Shown here piece after piece: positions 28,395-37,366 of a DNA stretch of 64,000 bases. The position numbers and the translations under genes were made by a program. The first letter of the stretch is position 1. Each line of letters begins with the position of its first letter. Origin of the DNA: Candidatus Rifleibacteriota bacterium (GTDB lineage: Bacteria; Muiribacteriota; Ozemobacteria; Ozemobacterales; Ozemobacteraceae); assembly GCA_015233155.1 (NCBI GenBank), contig JADFYG010000005.1:44200-108199 (forward strand). Direction: 5' to 3'. The notes under the pieces are model-generated. The model was not told where the DNA came from, searched no databases, and saw only the letters and a list, made by a program, of their open reading frames with translations.

Positions 28395-29454
28395 TTTCCG
28401 CCCGTGTTAGACGCTCGATGACAGGCGCATGTCCGCGTTGCTCTGCCATACCCAGGGGAGTAATTCCGGCGTCGTCAATGCAACTTGTATCCGCCCCGCG
28501 TGACAACAGAAGATCGACCATTTCGAGATTCCCCGCGCTTGACGCAATGTGAATCGGAGTGCTTCCCTTACCATCGATGCGTATATCGATATCGGCACCA
28601 TGATCAAGCAGCAAACGCATCAGACGCATATTTCCGCGATCAGCACAGATGTGCAGCAATGCCCAATGACCACGATCCTTCACATTCGGGTCAGCACCTT
28701 TCTCGAGCAATAGACTGGCAAGTTCGGCCAAATCTTTGACGACAGCATATGTCAGGGGAGTACCACCATCCTGGTCTCGTGCAGCAAGATCGGCACCGCG
28801 GGAAATAAAAAAAAGTGCGACAGCCATATTCCCTGCTGCAATAGCACCATGCAAGGGAGTTCCCCCTTTGTTTTCGCGGGCATTGATATTGGCACCTCGT
28901 TCCAACAAAAGCCTGGACGTGTCTACTGCATCCAGAAAGGCCGCAACGTGAAGCGGCGTAAGACCAATAGGATCATGTGCGTGAATGTCCGCACCGCGCG
29001 CCAATAATAACTCTATGGTTTCACGCCGGCCAGCCTGAACAGCGCAGTGCAAAGGAGTAATTCCGTCGTCACCCGCAACATTCACATTGGCGCCATGTGC
29101 AAGCAGCAACTCGACGATATCGGGGCTGCTGCGCAGAATCGCCAAATGCAGCGGCGTCATTCCCATGCTGTCTTGCAGTTTTACATCAGCGTTTTTCAGC
29201 AACAACAGTCTTATCGTTTCGCGATTATCAGCAAAAAGGGCCGCATGCAGAGGAGTGATTGATTCAGAGTTGCGGGCATTCACGTCTTCCCCGGCATCTA
29301 GAAGGGCCTCGATATCTTCGGCACGCCCAATGCGAGCCATGACATGAAGAAACGACAGATTCCTTATCATCTTAATCCGGTAAAACAGATACAGGAAACT
29401 GACTACGGCAAATAAGGCCTCAAACATTCCACCTGTTTCACCGGTCATCATCAT
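28375..29454 (-). CDS. Ankyrin repeat protein with N-terminal membrane segment
   Basis: The 359 residues comprise about nine ankyrin repeats with the DGITPLHCAVQAGRRETIELLLARGAD pattern, spanning about 35-350. The first 30 residues contain a hydrophobic stretch (FEALFAVVSFLYLFYRI), so the protein is probably anchored in the membrane with the repeats exposed in the cytoplasm or periplasm. The start is preceded by three tandem ATG codons at 29454-29446. It lies 40 bp downstream of aroF on the same strand and converges on the Nramp gene, overlapping it by 20 bp. Binding partner unknown. Confidence 0.85.
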   Translation of the reverse strand: MMMTGETGGMFEALFAVVSFLYLFYRIKMIRNLSFLHVMARIGRAEDIEALLDAGEDVNARNSESITPLHAALFADNRETIRLLLLKNADVKLQDSMGMTPLHLAILRSSPDIVELLLAHGANVNVAGDDGITPLHCAVQAGRRETIELLLARGADIHAHDPIGLTPLHVAAFLDAVDTSRLLLERGANINARENKGGTPLHGAIAAGNMAVALFFISRGADLAARDQDGGTPLTYAVVKDLAELASLLLEKGADPNVKDRGHWALLHICADRGNMRLMRLLLDHGADIDIRIDGKGSTPIHIASSAGNLEMVDLLLSRGADTSCIDDAGITPLGMAEQRGHAPVIERLTRAETTQKAP

Positions 29455-29494
29455 TATTGAAAGCCAAAATTATGCATTTTGGCGAAATTGATAT

Positions 29495-30538
29495 TCAAGT
29501 TCCGGAAAATGTACGACCGAGAACAGCTCCTATTGCCTGCACCTTCTTCAAAAGACTCGGAAGCCGCTCAGGCTTGAGTGCCTGAGAACCATCGGACAAA
29601 GCATGCTGCGGATCACTGTGAACCTCTATCAGCAGACCATCTGCGCCTGCCGCTATACCTGCCAAAGCAACCGGTTCAACGAGGCGCCAAACCCCTGTGC
29701 CGTGGCTCGGATCAACAATAATGGGAAGATGTGAAAGATGTTTTACTGCGGGAATGGCATTTATATCAACGGTGAAACGTGTATACGTCTCAAATGTACG
29801 AATACCACGTTCACACAAAATGACATTGGGATTTCCATTGCTCAAAATATATTCGGCCGCCATCAAAAATTCTTTTATCGTCGCGTTCATGCCTCGCTTG
29901 AGCAGAACAGGCTTTTTTACAGTCCCGAGACGTTGTAATAATCTGAAATTACTCATGTTTCGAGTGCCTACCTGTAGCACATCCGCAGTCTCAGAAACAA
30001 TCTCGATGTCAGATGTCTCAAGCACTTCGGTAACGATGAACAATCCTGTTTCCGCCCGGACTTTTTCGAGAACACGCAAACCACCTTCGCCAAGTCCTTG
30101 AAAAGAATATGGAGAAGTACGAGGTTTGAAAGCGCCACCACGTAGCAGTCGGCAGCCCGCAGCTTTCACTCGCTGTGCTATTTCCAGGGTGATCTTTTCA
30201 TTTTCCACGGCGCAGGGACCAGCAATGATATGCAATTCCGGCCCCCCTATAGTAATCGGTGATAATCCTGGACGGTCAGCCCCAACGAGTACTACCGTGT
30301 CGTTCGACTTATATTCGCGCGAAGCGAGCTTAAATGGCTGTAATACAGGAATGACGCGTTCGACGCCCGGCCATGCTTCAAAGGATTTTTCGAGAAGCTG
30401 ATGTTCGCCACCCTCTACTGCTATCAGATTGCGATTTTCGCCGGATACAAGACGACTTTCGAAACCCATAGCTCGAATGTGGACGACGACGTCGTCTATG
30501 TGTACTGAGGTTGCCCATGGTGCCATAACAATGATCAT
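29495..30538 (-). CDS. aroF: 3-deoxy-7-phosphoheptulonate synthase
   Basis: This enzyme condenses phosphoenolpyruvate and erythrose 4-phosphate, the first step of aromatic amino acid synthesis. The 347 residues have an N-terminal ferredoxin-like regulatory domain (MIIVMAPWATSVHIDDVVVH...) as in the Thermotoga type Ib enzyme, then the TIM barrel: AGPCAVENEKI, LRGGAFKPRTSPYSFQGLG, VGTRNMSNFRLLQ, KPVLLKRGMNATIKE, and PIIVDPSHGTG with the metal-site residues. The start ATG overlaps the stop of the upstream 84-residue ORF (ATGA). It ends an operon that otherwise encodes pseudopilin-like proteins, an unexpected context. Confidence 0.95.
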   Translation of the reverse strand: MIIVMAPWATSVHIDDVVVHIRAMGFESRLVSGENRNLIAVEGGEHQLLEKSFEAWPGVERVIPVLQPFKLASREYKSNDTVVLVGADRPGLSPITIGGPELHIIAGPCAVENEKITLEIAQRVKAAGCRLLRGGAFKPRTSPYSFQGLGEGGLRVLEKVRAETGLFIVTEVLETSDIEIVSETADVLQVGTRNMSNFRLLQRLGTVKKPVLLKRGMNATIKEFLMAAEYILSNGNPNVILCERGIRTFETYTRFTVDINAIPAVKHLSHLPIIVDPSHGTGVWRLVEPVALAGIAAGADGLLIEVHSDPQHALSDGSQALKPERLPSLLKKVQAIGAVLGRTFSGT

Positions 30539-30789
30539 GAATTAGATTGTTCCTGTTCCTTGCCCTTATCGACAACACCGAGTCGTTTATTGAACCGCCC
30601 GATTTTGTCTAATAACCGTGTATGCAAAATATTTCCTCGAATGTTATTTGAGTGTGCCCTTCGCGAAATCCGGGAAAGTATATCACAATCGTCTTCAATA
30701 AACCGTATTTTCCATATTCTACGTCCGCCGTAAAACAAACGTTCCAGAAAACATTTTACCTTGGATTCGCCTGAATAGTCCGATTCCAT
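30535..30789 (-). CDS. Basic 84-residue hypothetical protein coupled to aroF
   Basis: This ORF begins inside the 3' end of the pseudopilin gene (34-bp overlap) and ends in a 4-base overlap with the aroF start (ATGA). It is rich in K and R (for example GGRRIWKIRFIEDDCDILSR, then LLDKIGRFNKRLGVVDKGK). No signal, membrane segment or known domain is seen. No clear ribosome binding site precedes its ATG. The overlap pattern matches the other couplings in this operon and favours a real gene; chance remains possible. Confidence 0.5.
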   Translation of the reverse strand: MESDYSGESKVKCFLERLFYGGRRIWKIRFIEDDCDILSRISRRAHSNNIRGNILHTRLLDKIGRFNKRLGVVDKGKEQEQSNS

Positions 30790-31361
30790 CTAATGGGAAA
30801 AATGTTAGTGAAAATATGAAACGGTTTGGAGATTCTGCCACTTGAATCATTCTTGCCAAATATTGCTTCGATATGAATCCAGATTCGGCCGGACTGGAAT
30901 GGCGATACTCGTTTGATCCCGTCTTCGTGCAAGGTCCAGGAAATATTCACAAGTGAATCGTTGACTATCGTCAAGGCTCTTGCCGAGCCAACTGTGCGTT
31001 GAATCCTGTTGCCGACGACTTGATAGGTAACCTGTTCAGTCGTGCCTTCCTCATCGGAAAAAATGGGAAATGAAAGCATGTCAGTCGAGCACCTGATGCA
31101 GTCACGAAAAGTAATACCGGAGTCATCCGCTGGAGGAACAGCATTTTCCAGGTCCCTGCGAAGATTCTCAATGAACCTGTTCGCCTCTCCCAGAATACGT
31201 GTGCTTTGCTCTCCGCTACTGAATGCAAGCCTGAACTGTTGTGTGGCATGAAATGACCCGGCAAACAAGATACCAATTATTGCCAGAGATATAAGGACTT
31301 CAATCAGAGAAAATCCTGTAGAACCACTTCTCTGCGTAATTCTACAAAGTCTATTTTGCAT
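30756..31361 (-). CDS. Prepilin-type pseudopilin (GspJ/PulJ-like)
   Basis: The protein begins MQNRLCRITQRSGSTGFSLIEVL: a prepilin peptidase site (G|FSLIE) followed by the hydrophobic helix (LISLAIIGILFAGSFHATQQF). The start was placed at ATG 31361, 10 bp inside the preceding gene, giving about 201 residues; a TTG at 31370 is also possible. The globular part is beta-rich without recognised motifs. It is processed by a type IV prepilin peptidase and would join a type II secretion or pilus-like pseudopilus, or help DNA uptake. It follows another pseudopilin gene. Confidence 0.85.
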   Translation of the reverse strand: MQNRLCRITQRSGSTGFSLIEVLISLAIIGILFAGSFHATQQFRLAFSSGEQSTRILGEANRFIENLRRDLENAVPPADDSGITFRDCIRCSTDMLSFPIFSDEEGTTEQVTYQVVGNRIQRTVGSARALTIVNDSLVNISWTLHEDGIKRVSPFQSGRIWIHIEAIFGKNDSSGRISKPFHIFTNIFPIRWNRTIQANPR

Positions 31362-31782
31362 ATAGAACAATCATCGAATAATTGCGAAAACCGCTACCCC
31401 CTGGAAGAGCCGGCATGGAAAGAGACACCTTGATTTTCTTGCATCGCGGGCGATCATCCTTCGAAATTTCACAGATCTCAATCTGACGGGAGATCTTTTC
31501 CGCCACGCTGATCCTGAAGGGCCAGGAGGAATCTGAACCAATCAATTGTTGATCAATAATCCGGGCATCGGTAAAAACTCCGGTGGGCACCTCATCATAT
31601 GGAATGGAAAGCAACTGCTCGACCAACTCGTTGGCGGCACAATGTGCGGCAATATCATCCGTAGTCAGAGTGATCCCACGAGTACTTGATTGCAAAAGAA
31701 AAAGAACAGGGGTCAGAAAAAGAAGCAGCAGAAAAAATGCCGCCAAAATCTCGACAAGAGTAAACCCATTCCTCCTATTCAT
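31351..31782 (-). CDS. Prepilin-type pseudopilin (GspI/PilV-like)
   Basis: The start at ATG 31782 overlaps the stop of the upstream gene by 8 bases and has GGAG 7 bases upstream. The product reads MNRRNGFTLVEILAAFFLLLLFLTPVLF: a short basic leader, the cleavage site G|FTLVE and a hydrophobic helix. The remaining roughly 100 residues are a small globular domain with cysteines (AAHCAANE, EICEISKDDRPRCKK). A longer frame upstream is just read-through of the neighbour. It is the second of two minor pseudopilins and sits between a PilX/GspK-like gene and a GspJ-like gene, the expected order for a pseudopilus tip complex. Confidence 0.85.
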   Translation of the reverse strand: MNRRNGFTLVEILAAFFLLLLFLTPVLFLLQSSTRGITLTTDDIAAHCAANELVEQLLSIPYDEVPTGVFTDARIIDQQLIGSDSSWPFRISVAEKISRQIEICEISKDDRPRCKKIKVSLSMPALPGGSGFRNYSMIVLYAK

Positions 31783-33934
31783 GCCAGCTCCGGTCTGAAT
31801 CTGCCAGACAGGCGCGATAGAACACCCGATAATCCATTCCATCAGCTTCTTCACGGGTGGGATCCTGTATTTCGCGATAGGCAATGCTTCCGCCTTTTCC
31901 ATTGGGTGACTGAAGTAGATCGCCGACCTCTACCGAACCATAGATCTTGCATGGCTCCCGCATGACCAGTCTGGCACGCGGAGCTACTATGTTGATATGA
32001 TGCTGATCGCAACTTTCCAATGTAACGGTATCAGCATCCGGGGCGACAATTGTTATGGCAGAAAGTGCATTGCCAAGGCGCTCTCCGCGAAGAATCAGAT
32101 TTCCCTTTTCCAACAGGATCATGCCACTGCCTTCCATTTCGATAGGAATCGGAAAATCCGGTGGCGGAAAAACACATGGCTGGCGATCAGAGTTGAGAAT
32201 ACTTGCCGTAGTATTGAGACGCAAAATACCATCGTTCTTGTGAAAAAACCTATTCCAGAAGTCTTCCGGGGTCGGAAGTTTACACTGTATACGTTTACGG
32301 ATAATCTCAATATCGTGGGAACCTGAAACTGATTCACGAAAGATGATCTGACCATTACGCCGTAATTCAAGGTTTTTACCATCATCCAGAGACAACGGAT
32401 CATTGGAAGGAGGAAACGAACGCTGTTCCGAAAGAAGATTGGTCTCTCCCATGAAGTTGTACATTTTCGCACAGGGAACCTCGACTATTCGTGACATGTT
32501 CCCGGCATATTCATCAAATCGAGGAAAAAGATCCCCGATTTTCATAATCGGCCCACCTACCTCACGACCCAGGAACTCCTGAATCTTTTTTTCCGGAGCA
32601 AAGTCAAACGATTCGATTGACGGAAGAAAATACAAAGGTGGCGGTGAAACGGCGGAAAAAGCAGCGGCGATATCTACATCCTGAGGCTCGATGTCGAGTT
32701 TCCCAAAACGGATGAAAGCCGAATTTACATTTCCGAGAATCCTGGTCCTGGACTGGAAGCCCTTCCGGACATCACCAAAAATATGAAGTGAAGAAGCCTT
32801 TGAGCCATATCTGGCCTCATCTGCGGGTAACAGAAGATTTCCCTCATACATTGCCCGATGCTCCATGGTCGAACTTCTGTCGTGAAAACCATCAAGAAGC
32901 AGGCTGTGACCAAATTGATAGGCGATTGTTCTGATTTCGCCTCCGGTGGCGGAATCGCACGGAAGCAATTCAGGGCTTGAGAACGCTGCAGGAAGAAGCG
33001 AAAGCGGAGTAACAAATTTGATAGCCTTGAATCTTCCCGGTTCAGGGATTTGGAAAAGTTGAAAGATCTCACCAAATTGCTGTGCTCCAGCTGTCAAATG
33101 GAGTGAAATCTCTTCGCCTCCCAACCAGATCCATCCGCGTTTTTCGAAAATATTCCCAGGTTCGGGCTCCTGAATCGGCTTTGGCAAGAAGGGATCGTCC
33201 GGAAGCGTATGACTGTAGACTATCATCGGCCGGTCGCCTTCGATGTATCTGCCATCGTAGTCATTTTGCATTGTATTGAATCGATCGGCATTGCCTTTAC
33301 AGGCGTCCTGCATTCTAAGCGAAAATTTGGTAACCAGGGGAGGAAGCATATTGGCCATAAGAACAGGCCTTCTGACCACGACTGTCCGTGATACCCCACG
33401 AAACTCACCGGTTGCTCGAATAGTCATAACACCTTTTTTCGCAACCGGATCGACCCATGCTTTTGGGTCTGTTTCAGTCGCCTCGAACTTTTCAAAATAT
33501 GAATCCACTGTTATTCCGGCTGAGGGGTCTACCTCACCAGCAAATCTTCCAAGATCGTAACTCCAGGAATCGTCAAAAAAACCAGTGATTGATGTTTTCG
33601 GAACTGTCCCTTCCTGGGTCAGAAGGCATACCAAAGGGGAAAATGTCCCTCCGACGTTCTTCTCCTCGAATTCCTGACGGACTGCCTGGATAGTGAATCC
33701 GATCCCGGCTTCAGCCAGATAGAGAGCTGTTTGAGACTCATAAAAATGTCCGACTTCTTCATGTTGACGCCCCACTATCTGCAGGAGTATTCCACCGAGA
33801 ATGAGCAAAGCAACTCCCACCGCAAGGACATAGATCAGCGCAAAACCATTTCTTTCGCTGGTATTCAAAATAATGTCCTTTCCCGACACACATCCTTTAT
33901 GTTGTCCAACTTGTGGAAGAGCCTCGTCTCTCAC
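31775..33934 (-). CDS. PilX/GspK-like large minor pilin
   Basis: Near the N-terminus NGFALIYVLAVGVALLILGG is a class III-like prepilin helix preceded by a long leader, and the next part EVGHFYESQTALYLAEAGIG matches the PilX N-terminal pattern (ALYLAEAG). The rest of the 719 residues is a large globular domain with many beta strands and no recognised motif. The frame starts with GTG at 33934 (overlap GTGA with the HEAT-ankyrin stop). A TTG at residue 23, with AAAGGA upstream, would shorten the leader and is possible. It is much bigger than typical PilX (about 200 residues) or GspK (about 320), so it could cap a pseudopilus. Confidence 0.75.
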   Translation of the reverse strand: MRDEALPQVGQHKGCVSGKDIILNTSERNGFALIYVLAVGVALLILGGILLQIVGRQHEEVGHFYESQTALYLAEAGIGFTIQAVRQEFEEKNVGGTFSPLVCLLTQEGTVPKTSITGFFDDSWSYDLGRFAGEVDPSAGITVDSYFEKFEATETDPKAWVDPVAKKGVMTIRATGEFRGVSRTVVVRRPVLMANMLPPLVTKFSLRMQDACKGNADRFNTMQNDYDGRYIEGDRPMIVYSHTLPDDPFLPKPIQEPEPGNIFEKRGWIWLGGEEISLHLTAGAQQFGEIFQLFQIPEPGRFKAIKFVTPLSLLPAAFSSPELLPCDSATGGEIRTIAYQFGHSLLLDGFHDRSSTMEHRAMYEGNLLLPADEARYGSKASSLHIFGDVRKGFQSRTRILGNVNSAFIRFGKLDIEPQDVDIAAAFSAVSPPPLYFLPSIESFDFAPEKKIQEFLGREVGGPIMKIGDLFPRFDEYAGNMSRIVEVPCAKMYNFMGETNLLSEQRSFPPSNDPLSLDDGKNLELRRNGQIIFRESVSGSHDIEIIRKRIQCKLPTPEDFWNRFFHKNDGILRLNTTASILNSDRQPCVFPPPDFPIPIEMEGSGMILLEKGNLILRGERLGNALSAITIVAPDADTVTLESCDQHHINIVAPRARLVMREPCKIYGSVEVGDLLQSPNGKGGSIAYREIQDPTREEADGMDYRVFYRACLADSDRSWHE

Positions 33935-35601
33935 TTTTGGGGAATTCCGATATCGACTGGACTGATCCCTTGCTGATTTCTGATTTTGACATTCGCACCC
34001 AGGGAAATTAAGAGATTGGCCGTTTTCGGCTTACGGTTTTTCAAAGCCAGATGCAACGGAGTATCTCCATCTTTGCTTTGGGCATTGATATCCCCTCCCT
34101 TTGCCTGAAGCAGTTCGATTATTTCGTTTCTTCCATTCTCCGCAGCTCGATGGAGAGGCGTTCGCCCTTTGTTGTCTCTGATCTCGGAAAGTGCGCCTTT
34201 TCTCAGCAAAACTTCCGCCACGTCCCGGGTGGCTGCAAGATGTAGCGCAGACAAGCCATTCCCATCGACTGCGTTCACATCCGCTCCAGCCGTCAAAAGT
34301 TTTTCCAGAAGCTGCAGGTCTCCCGAGTATGCGGCAACATGAATTGGAGTCGATCCGCTTTCACTCCTGGCATTGGCATCCGCGCCTGCCGCCAAAAAGA
34401 GTTCGATCAAACGAAGATCTTTGGTTTCAAGAGAGCGAAAAAATTGCGGATTGGAAAAACTCAAATGCCGTTTGGCCAGTTCCTGACGCGCTGTCTGAAT
34501 TACAGGGTTTTGATAGCGACCGATCCAGAAAACAAGAATGAATGCCAGAAAAACAACTCCTTCGATCACCAAAGATTTCCTGCTGAAAAAAAACTCTGTC
34601 CAATCAACTTCAGCCAGCCGTTTTCCAAACGGAGTAGCATAAAATCTAATAATTATGGCAGGAATGGACTTCTTCGATGGAACTGTTTCAAGAATCGACC
34701 TTATCTTGCTTATTCTTGTTTCCGCTTTTTCTATGTAGGTACAAAGGACATCCTCGGTGCGAGTATCGTTTATTGCAACCATCGCATCAAGAATGTCATC
34801 CAGAACCAGATCATCATTCAACAACTGCTGGAGATAGGGAAAAAACTTAGGATCCTTCAACTCTCTTATTGTATGACAGGCGGAAATGATCAGATGGGGC
34901 TGCCCTTTCGACGCAAGCATCTTCATCAGAATATCGAAGGCCCGACCAGAATCGAAATTCGCAATCGCTTTCGCAGCATTTGCACGGACGCGATTACTTC
35001 GATGCTTGAGAAATCTGGAAATAATCTCGAAACACTTAGGGGACCCGATTGCCTCGAGACCTTCAATCGTATTTGCGATAACGCGATCATCCTGATTACT
35101 GAGAAAAGGAGTCAGACCTGGGATCAAATGATCAGAAGGAAAATGCACTCCCAGATTTTTTGTCAAAAATGAAATTTGAAAAGGGTCATCTGTGGTCTTT
35201 AGATATTTCAGCAGTAATTCGAGCGCCTGCGGTGAATTCAAATTGCAGATCTTCTTCAAAACCTTGATCGCCAAAAACTTTGATTTTCGGACATCTCTAA
35301 GCATTTTGGAGAGAACATCGAGCGACAGTGTTTCTTCGGCTTCCCCGCTCGCAAACTGATCCGGCTCATCTTTGTAGAATTGAAACGAATATTTCCGAAA
35401 AATCTTCTTGGCCCAAAATCGAACTCCCATATCTTTATGGGTGGTAAGAAGCATTATCTTATCAAGTAAACTCGCGTCCATGCCTTTGGGGGGAGACAAA
35501 TACATGGCCTGAAGGGCACCTACTCCTTCAGCAGGAGAGCCGCCCCCCATAAGAGCTTCGATACCTTCCGGGAAACATTTGCCCGCGATCGCTTGCGCCA
35601 T
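33931..35601 (-). CDS. HEAT-TM-ankyrin fusion protein
   Basis: The first 320 residues are HEAT repeats (for example LKHRSNRVRANAAKAIANF near 198-216), then one transmembrane helix at 344-362 (LVIEGVVFLAFILVFWIG), then five to six ankyrin repeats (388-550) such as ARSESGSTPIHVAAYSGDLQLLEKLLTAG. Placing one repeat array on each side of the membrane is an unusual arrangement. No signal peptide was seen, so the HEAT part is probably cytoplasmic and the ankyrin part periplasmic. It opens the operon whose next gene is the PilX/GspK-like protein, with a GTGA overlap, so it may help to assemble or sense the pseudopilus. Confidence 0.85.
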   Translation of the reverse strand: MAQAIAGKCFPEGIEALMGGGSPAEGVGALQAMYLSPPKGMDASLLDKIMLLTTHKDMGVRFWAKKIFRKYSFQFYKDEPDQFASGEAEETLSLDVLSKMLRDVRKSKFLAIKVLKKICNLNSPQALELLLKYLKTTDDPFQISFLTKNLGVHFPSDHLIPGLTPFLSNQDDRVIANTIEGLEAIGSPKCFEIISRFLKHRSNRVRANAAKAIANFDSGRAFDILMKMLASKGQPHLIISACHTIRELKDPKFFPYLQQLLNDDLVLDDILDAMVAINDTRTEDVLCTYIEKAETRISKIRSILETVPSKKSIPAIIIRFYATPFGKRLAEVDWTEFFFSRKSLVIEGVVFLAFILVFWIGRYQNPVIQTARQELAKRHLSFSNPQFFRSLETKDLRLIELFLAAGADANARSESGSTPIHVAAYSGDLQLLEKLLTAGADVNAVDGNGLSALHLAATRDVAEVLLRKGALSEIRDNKGRTPLHRAAENGRNEIIELLQAKGGDINAQSKDGDTPLHLALKNRKPKTANLLISLGANVKIRNQQGISPVDIGIPQK

Positions 35602-35644
35602 AATTATAATAACCGATTCTGCAAATTGCTTCTAAGATATTCAA

Positions 35645-35682
35645 AAAAATGGGCGAGGAACACCTCGCCCATTTTTTTTTGT
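35645..35682. terminator. Bidirectional terminator
   Basis: ATGGGCGAGG and its complement CCTCGCCCAT (35649-35672) are separated by AACA, with an A run before and nine T residues after. It stands upstream of the HEAT-ankyrin gene, so it ends the transcript arriving from the low-complexity protein gene on the minus strand. Confidence 0.85.
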
Positions 35683-35767
35683 TCTTTCATTTACAGGTTC
35701 AGAGTTCCCACACCTCTCTGAGAAACCTGATGTTTCATTCTATGCCAGAGAGGTTTGGGAAAACCGC

Positions 35768-37132
35768 TTACTTTTTCCCATTGCCTGAATTCGAATTTTG
35801 TCCGGAGGAATTACTGGCATTGTTGGCAGTTGAGGCATTATTGTCCTTGTTTTTGGGGTTCTGGTCTGTCTTACCAGAGGCTCCATGGTCGCCGCCGCCG
35901 CTGTTATTGTTGCCACTATTGCCTGTGTTGCCGCTGCTGCCTGAGTTGCCACTGCTGCCGGTATTACCGCCGGCTGGTGGAGTTGAATCTTTCCCGTTGT
36001 TGGCATTTGAGGCATTATTGTCTTTGTTTTTGGGATTCTGGTCAGTCTTGCCAGAGGCGCCATGGTCGCCTCCCCCCGGATTATTTCCCTGATCGCTGCT
36101 TCCCGATGCATTTCCACTGCCTGGATTGGCTTTAGGGGGTTCCTGGGGCTTGGCAGGTGGCTCTGCGGGCTTCGGGGGTTCAGTCGGCTTTGGTGTTGTA
36201 GTCGGTTTATCAGTCGTGGTATTCGATGCTCCAGAACCAACTGATTTCCGGCGGAATTCTCGTCCCTTCATCACGAAAATGCGAATGAACTCATAACGTG
36301 CTTTGTCTTTTTCCTTCAAACCATTTCCATCACACCAGAAAATCCTTACAGACTCGGCAAAATCTTCATCACAGTTTTGACAAGATGACGTCACCGGAGA
36401 TTTCACCTTGGACTTATTGTCATAATCCTTACCAACCAACTTAGACCATTCCAATTTCAATTCCTGAATCTCACGAGTAAGAAGGAAACACCGCCCCATT
36501 TCGCGAACCAATGCTTCACCGAGCATCCCAGGACGAGTGGCTTCCCCACATATGGATATGGATGAGGTTCCGGTAGCGAGACATCCTTTTACCCCGTCAT
36601 TTTTTCCGGACGACTTCCCACGTTTCAATTCACAAGTGTGCTTGAAAAAGAATTTTGGAAGAGAATAGTAGGTTTTATATACCTCTAACAGATCTTTTTT
36701 GGTCCACAAAACTTCATCCTTATCGCCCTTTTCCCCTTCACAATGCCCAACTATTTTCACACTGAATTTGACCAGAATCAGCTTGACGAGATCGCCACAG
36801 GATTGACTGGTCACTTTTTCCGGACATTGTTTTCCGCCCTCATCGACCTCTTTGTTCTCTCCGGGTTGGTCGGGGTCAACTGGTGCCTGGCCACTGAAAT
36901 CCCTGTCATCTTTGTCATCATTCCCCTTACCATGGTCGTGGTCTTTGGAACTGTCTTTCGTGGCATCGCATTCCTTCCTGGAATCGACATCATTTTTCTG
37001 GTCGGCAGGCTTTACAGATTTCCCCGACTCCTTTGCCTGATTGGCGGTATCTGCGAAACTCCCCGCATAGATAAACGTTGAAAACATCAACACCATAACC
37101 GAGGTCAACAGGAAAACTCTTTTGTTTTTCAT
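35768..37132 (-). CDS. Secreted protein with low-complexity repeat tail
   Basis: The 454-residue protein has a signal peptide (MKNKRVFLLTSVMVLMFSTFIYAG), then an acidic lysine-rich stretch, then a central domain (about 100-300) with eight or more cysteines and a sequence around EALVREMGRCFLLT that is suggestive only. The last 140 residues are disordered, with PxEPPKPxEPP followed by two copies of GGDHGASGKTDQNPKNKDNNAS separated by GNTGSSGNSGSSGN-type sequence. Such tails are typical of exported glycine/serine-rich or adhesin-like proteins. AAGGGG precedes the ATG. It is not homologous to anything I recognise. Confidence 0.75.
   Translation of the reverse strand: MKNKRVFLLTSVMVLMFSTFIYAGSFADTANQAKESGKSVKPADQKNDVDSRKECDATKDSSKDHDHGKGNDDKDDRDFSGQAPVDPDQPGENKEVDEGGKQCPEKVTSQSCGDLVKLILVKFSVKIVGHCEGEKGDKDEVLWTKKDLLEVYKTYYSLPKFFFKHTCELKRGKSSGKNDGVKGCLATGTSSISICGEATRPGMLGEALVREMGRCFLLTREIQELKLEWSKLVGKDYDNKSKVKSPVTSSCQNCDEDFAESVRIFWCDGNGLKEKDKARYEFIRIFVMKGREFRRKSVGSGASNTTTDKPTTTPKPTEPPKPAEPPAKPQEPPKANPGSGNASGSSDQGNNPGGGDHGASGKTDQNPKNKDNNASNANNGKDSTPPAGGNTGSSGNSGSSGNTGNSGNNNSGGGDHGASGKTDQNPKNKDNNASTANNASNSSGQNSNSGNGKK
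35820..36073. repeat. Two 77-bp direct repeats in the tail of the secreted protein
   Basis: Copies at 35820-35896 and 35997-36073 differ at only a few positions and encode the duplicated GGDHGASGKTDQNPKNKDNNAS block. They are separated by 100 bp of glycine/serine/asparagine-coding sequence. This points to a recent slippage or duplication within the gene, and copy number may vary between strains. Confidence 0.8.
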
Positions 37133-37366
37133 AATTTGCCCCTTGTTAAGATAAGATAGTAATAATATTCAGTTACACATAACCAAATAAAATAGTCAAT
37201 AAGTGCAGATTTCCCCCCTTGAAGAACATAGCCGCAAAATCAATGCCAGAAAAAAACATTGCAAACGACAAGCATCAGAGCGGGCCAACGAAATTTTTCC
37301 CTGCAAAATTGCGAAATATTTTCTCTTGCGGCCTTTTTGCCACAACCTTACCAATCAAAAAATCAG

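Noticed and set aside
34339..35172. A 277-residue plus-strand frame
   Set aside because: It is antisense to the HEAT-TM-ankyrin gene, has no known domain and no ribosome binding site.
35649..36092. A leucine- and proline-rich 147-residue plus-strand frame
   Set aside because: It is the complement of the glycine/serine-rich tail of the secreted protein and begins in the terminator hairpin.
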